64,000 bases of DNA from Thermacetogenium phaeum DSM 12270. Lineage in GTDB: Bacteria; Bacillota; DSM-12270; Thermacetogeniales; Thermacetogeniaceae. A program made the translations under genes and the position numbers. Below are positions 63,759 to 64,000 of the stretch, one piece after another (the first letter of the stretch is position 1; each line of letters begins with the position of its first letter). Under the pieces are notes generated by a model. That model did no database searches. It was not told where the DNA came from and was given only the letters and a program-made list of their open reading frames with translations. Location: positions 1,969,001-2,033,000 of the forward strand of contig NC_018870.1 in the NCBI RefSeq assembly GCF_000305935.1, given 5' to 3'.

Positions 63759-64000
63759 TTTATTTCCCGTTGTTTCTCTCCATTCCTTCGTTTTTCTTCT
63801 GTGGGGTCAATTTTGCCAAAAGACCGTTTGCCCATACCCACAACCAGCATAAAACCTGGATCGCACCGGGGTAAATTTTTTTCGCCATTGCCCTCAAACG
63901 TCCTATTCATCTTTACTTCCGGTCATCGCAATTGGCTCCTTTAAGGTGTGGTAGTTATTACAGATGTGGTTTTAATAGCGCCTGCCAGGTTAACTGGAAA

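Larger units (their letters stand above)
62306..63876 (-). mobile_element. IS1182-like insertion sequence
   Basis: The ends share an imperfect inverted repeat: TTACCCC-TT-GGTGC at 62308 and TTACCCC-GGTGC in reverse complement ending near 63874. They enclose a 443-codon transposase. No target duplication was found. Family naming is by pattern. Confidence 0.6.

Noticed and set aside
63647-63910. 87-residue minus-strand frame upstream of the last transposase
   Set aside because: It overlaps the transposase start and the hairpin, and its sequence is charged and motif-free.

Overview
The window looks like a chromosome segment of an anaerobic, probably thermophilic Clostridia-class Firmicute (a syntroph/acetogen of the Thermacetogenium, Moorella or Pelotomaculum type). 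The evidence is strong GGAGG ribosome sites, a Leu-type T-box, a glmS ribozyme, the cdaA-ybbR-glmM-glmS cluster, the DUF881-Sbp-DUF881 trio, a rubrerythrin, an aldehyde:ferredoxin oxidoreductase fragment and many insertion sequences. The genus is a guess.

Region 1 (about 2.97-22.3 kb, minus strand) is one very long operon. It starts at a well-formed sigma-54 promoter (22298-22313) and ends at a hairpin (2969-2999). In transcription order it encodes a Lin0512-family protein, (an IS256 insertion), 2,3-butanediol/acetoin dehydrogenase, the acetoin dehydrogenase complex (acoA, acoB, acoX, acoC), an AhpD-like thiol protein, a GcvH-like lipoyl carrier, a GlcD/GlcF flavin and iron-sulfur pair, a DUF6506 protein, a lipoate ligase, a second GcvH-like carrier, a second lipoate ligase, two radical SAM proteins of the LipS1/LipS2 type, a metallo-hydrolase, an isochorismatase-fold protein, a third lipoate ligase, a broken tungsten aldehyde oxidoreductase and a MoaD-like protein. 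The sigma-54 activator AcoR (744-2762) lies just beyond it, translationally coupled to a PocR-domain sensor that an IS110 copy has cut short. The most interesting idea in the window is that this operon is a self-contained lipoyl system: it makes, attaches and may reoxidise lipoyl groups without LipA, LipB or a local E3 (dihydrolipoamide dehydrogenase) gene.

Region 2 (22.3-25.9 kb) is a nest of mobile DNA. An IS110-family element (23433-25340) sits inside a decayed IS4-like transposase gene. A second IS110 copy at 1-418 carries its 3' segment in the opposite orientation.

Region 3 (26-48.5 kb) is core metabolism. It holds glmS with its ribozyme, glmM, ybbR and cdaA; an MFS exporter; DUF881-Sbp-DUF881; and a complete branched-chain amino acid operon, ilvE-ilvD-ilvB-ilvN-ilvC-leuA-leuC-leuD-leuB-cimA, behind a consensus promoter and a T-box. 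An Rrf2 regulator follows with its own consensus promoter and a palindromic operator, then a rubrerythrin.

Region 4 (48.5-64 kb) is an accessory region. A large serine recombinase has integrated into and split a conserved ATPase gene. Beyond it lie decayed or mobile genes: PIN, HTH, HsdR, HEPN and nucleotidyltransferase remnants; a SWIM zinc-finger gene with a shifted 3' end; a UPF0175/DUF3368 toxin-antitoxin pair; a gene with an in-frame amber codon; an ISLre2 element; a GmrSD-like restriction enzyme; a truncated HD-GYP gene; and an IS1182-like element whose transposase ribosome site can fold into a hairpin. I saw no tRNA, rRNA or CRISPR array.
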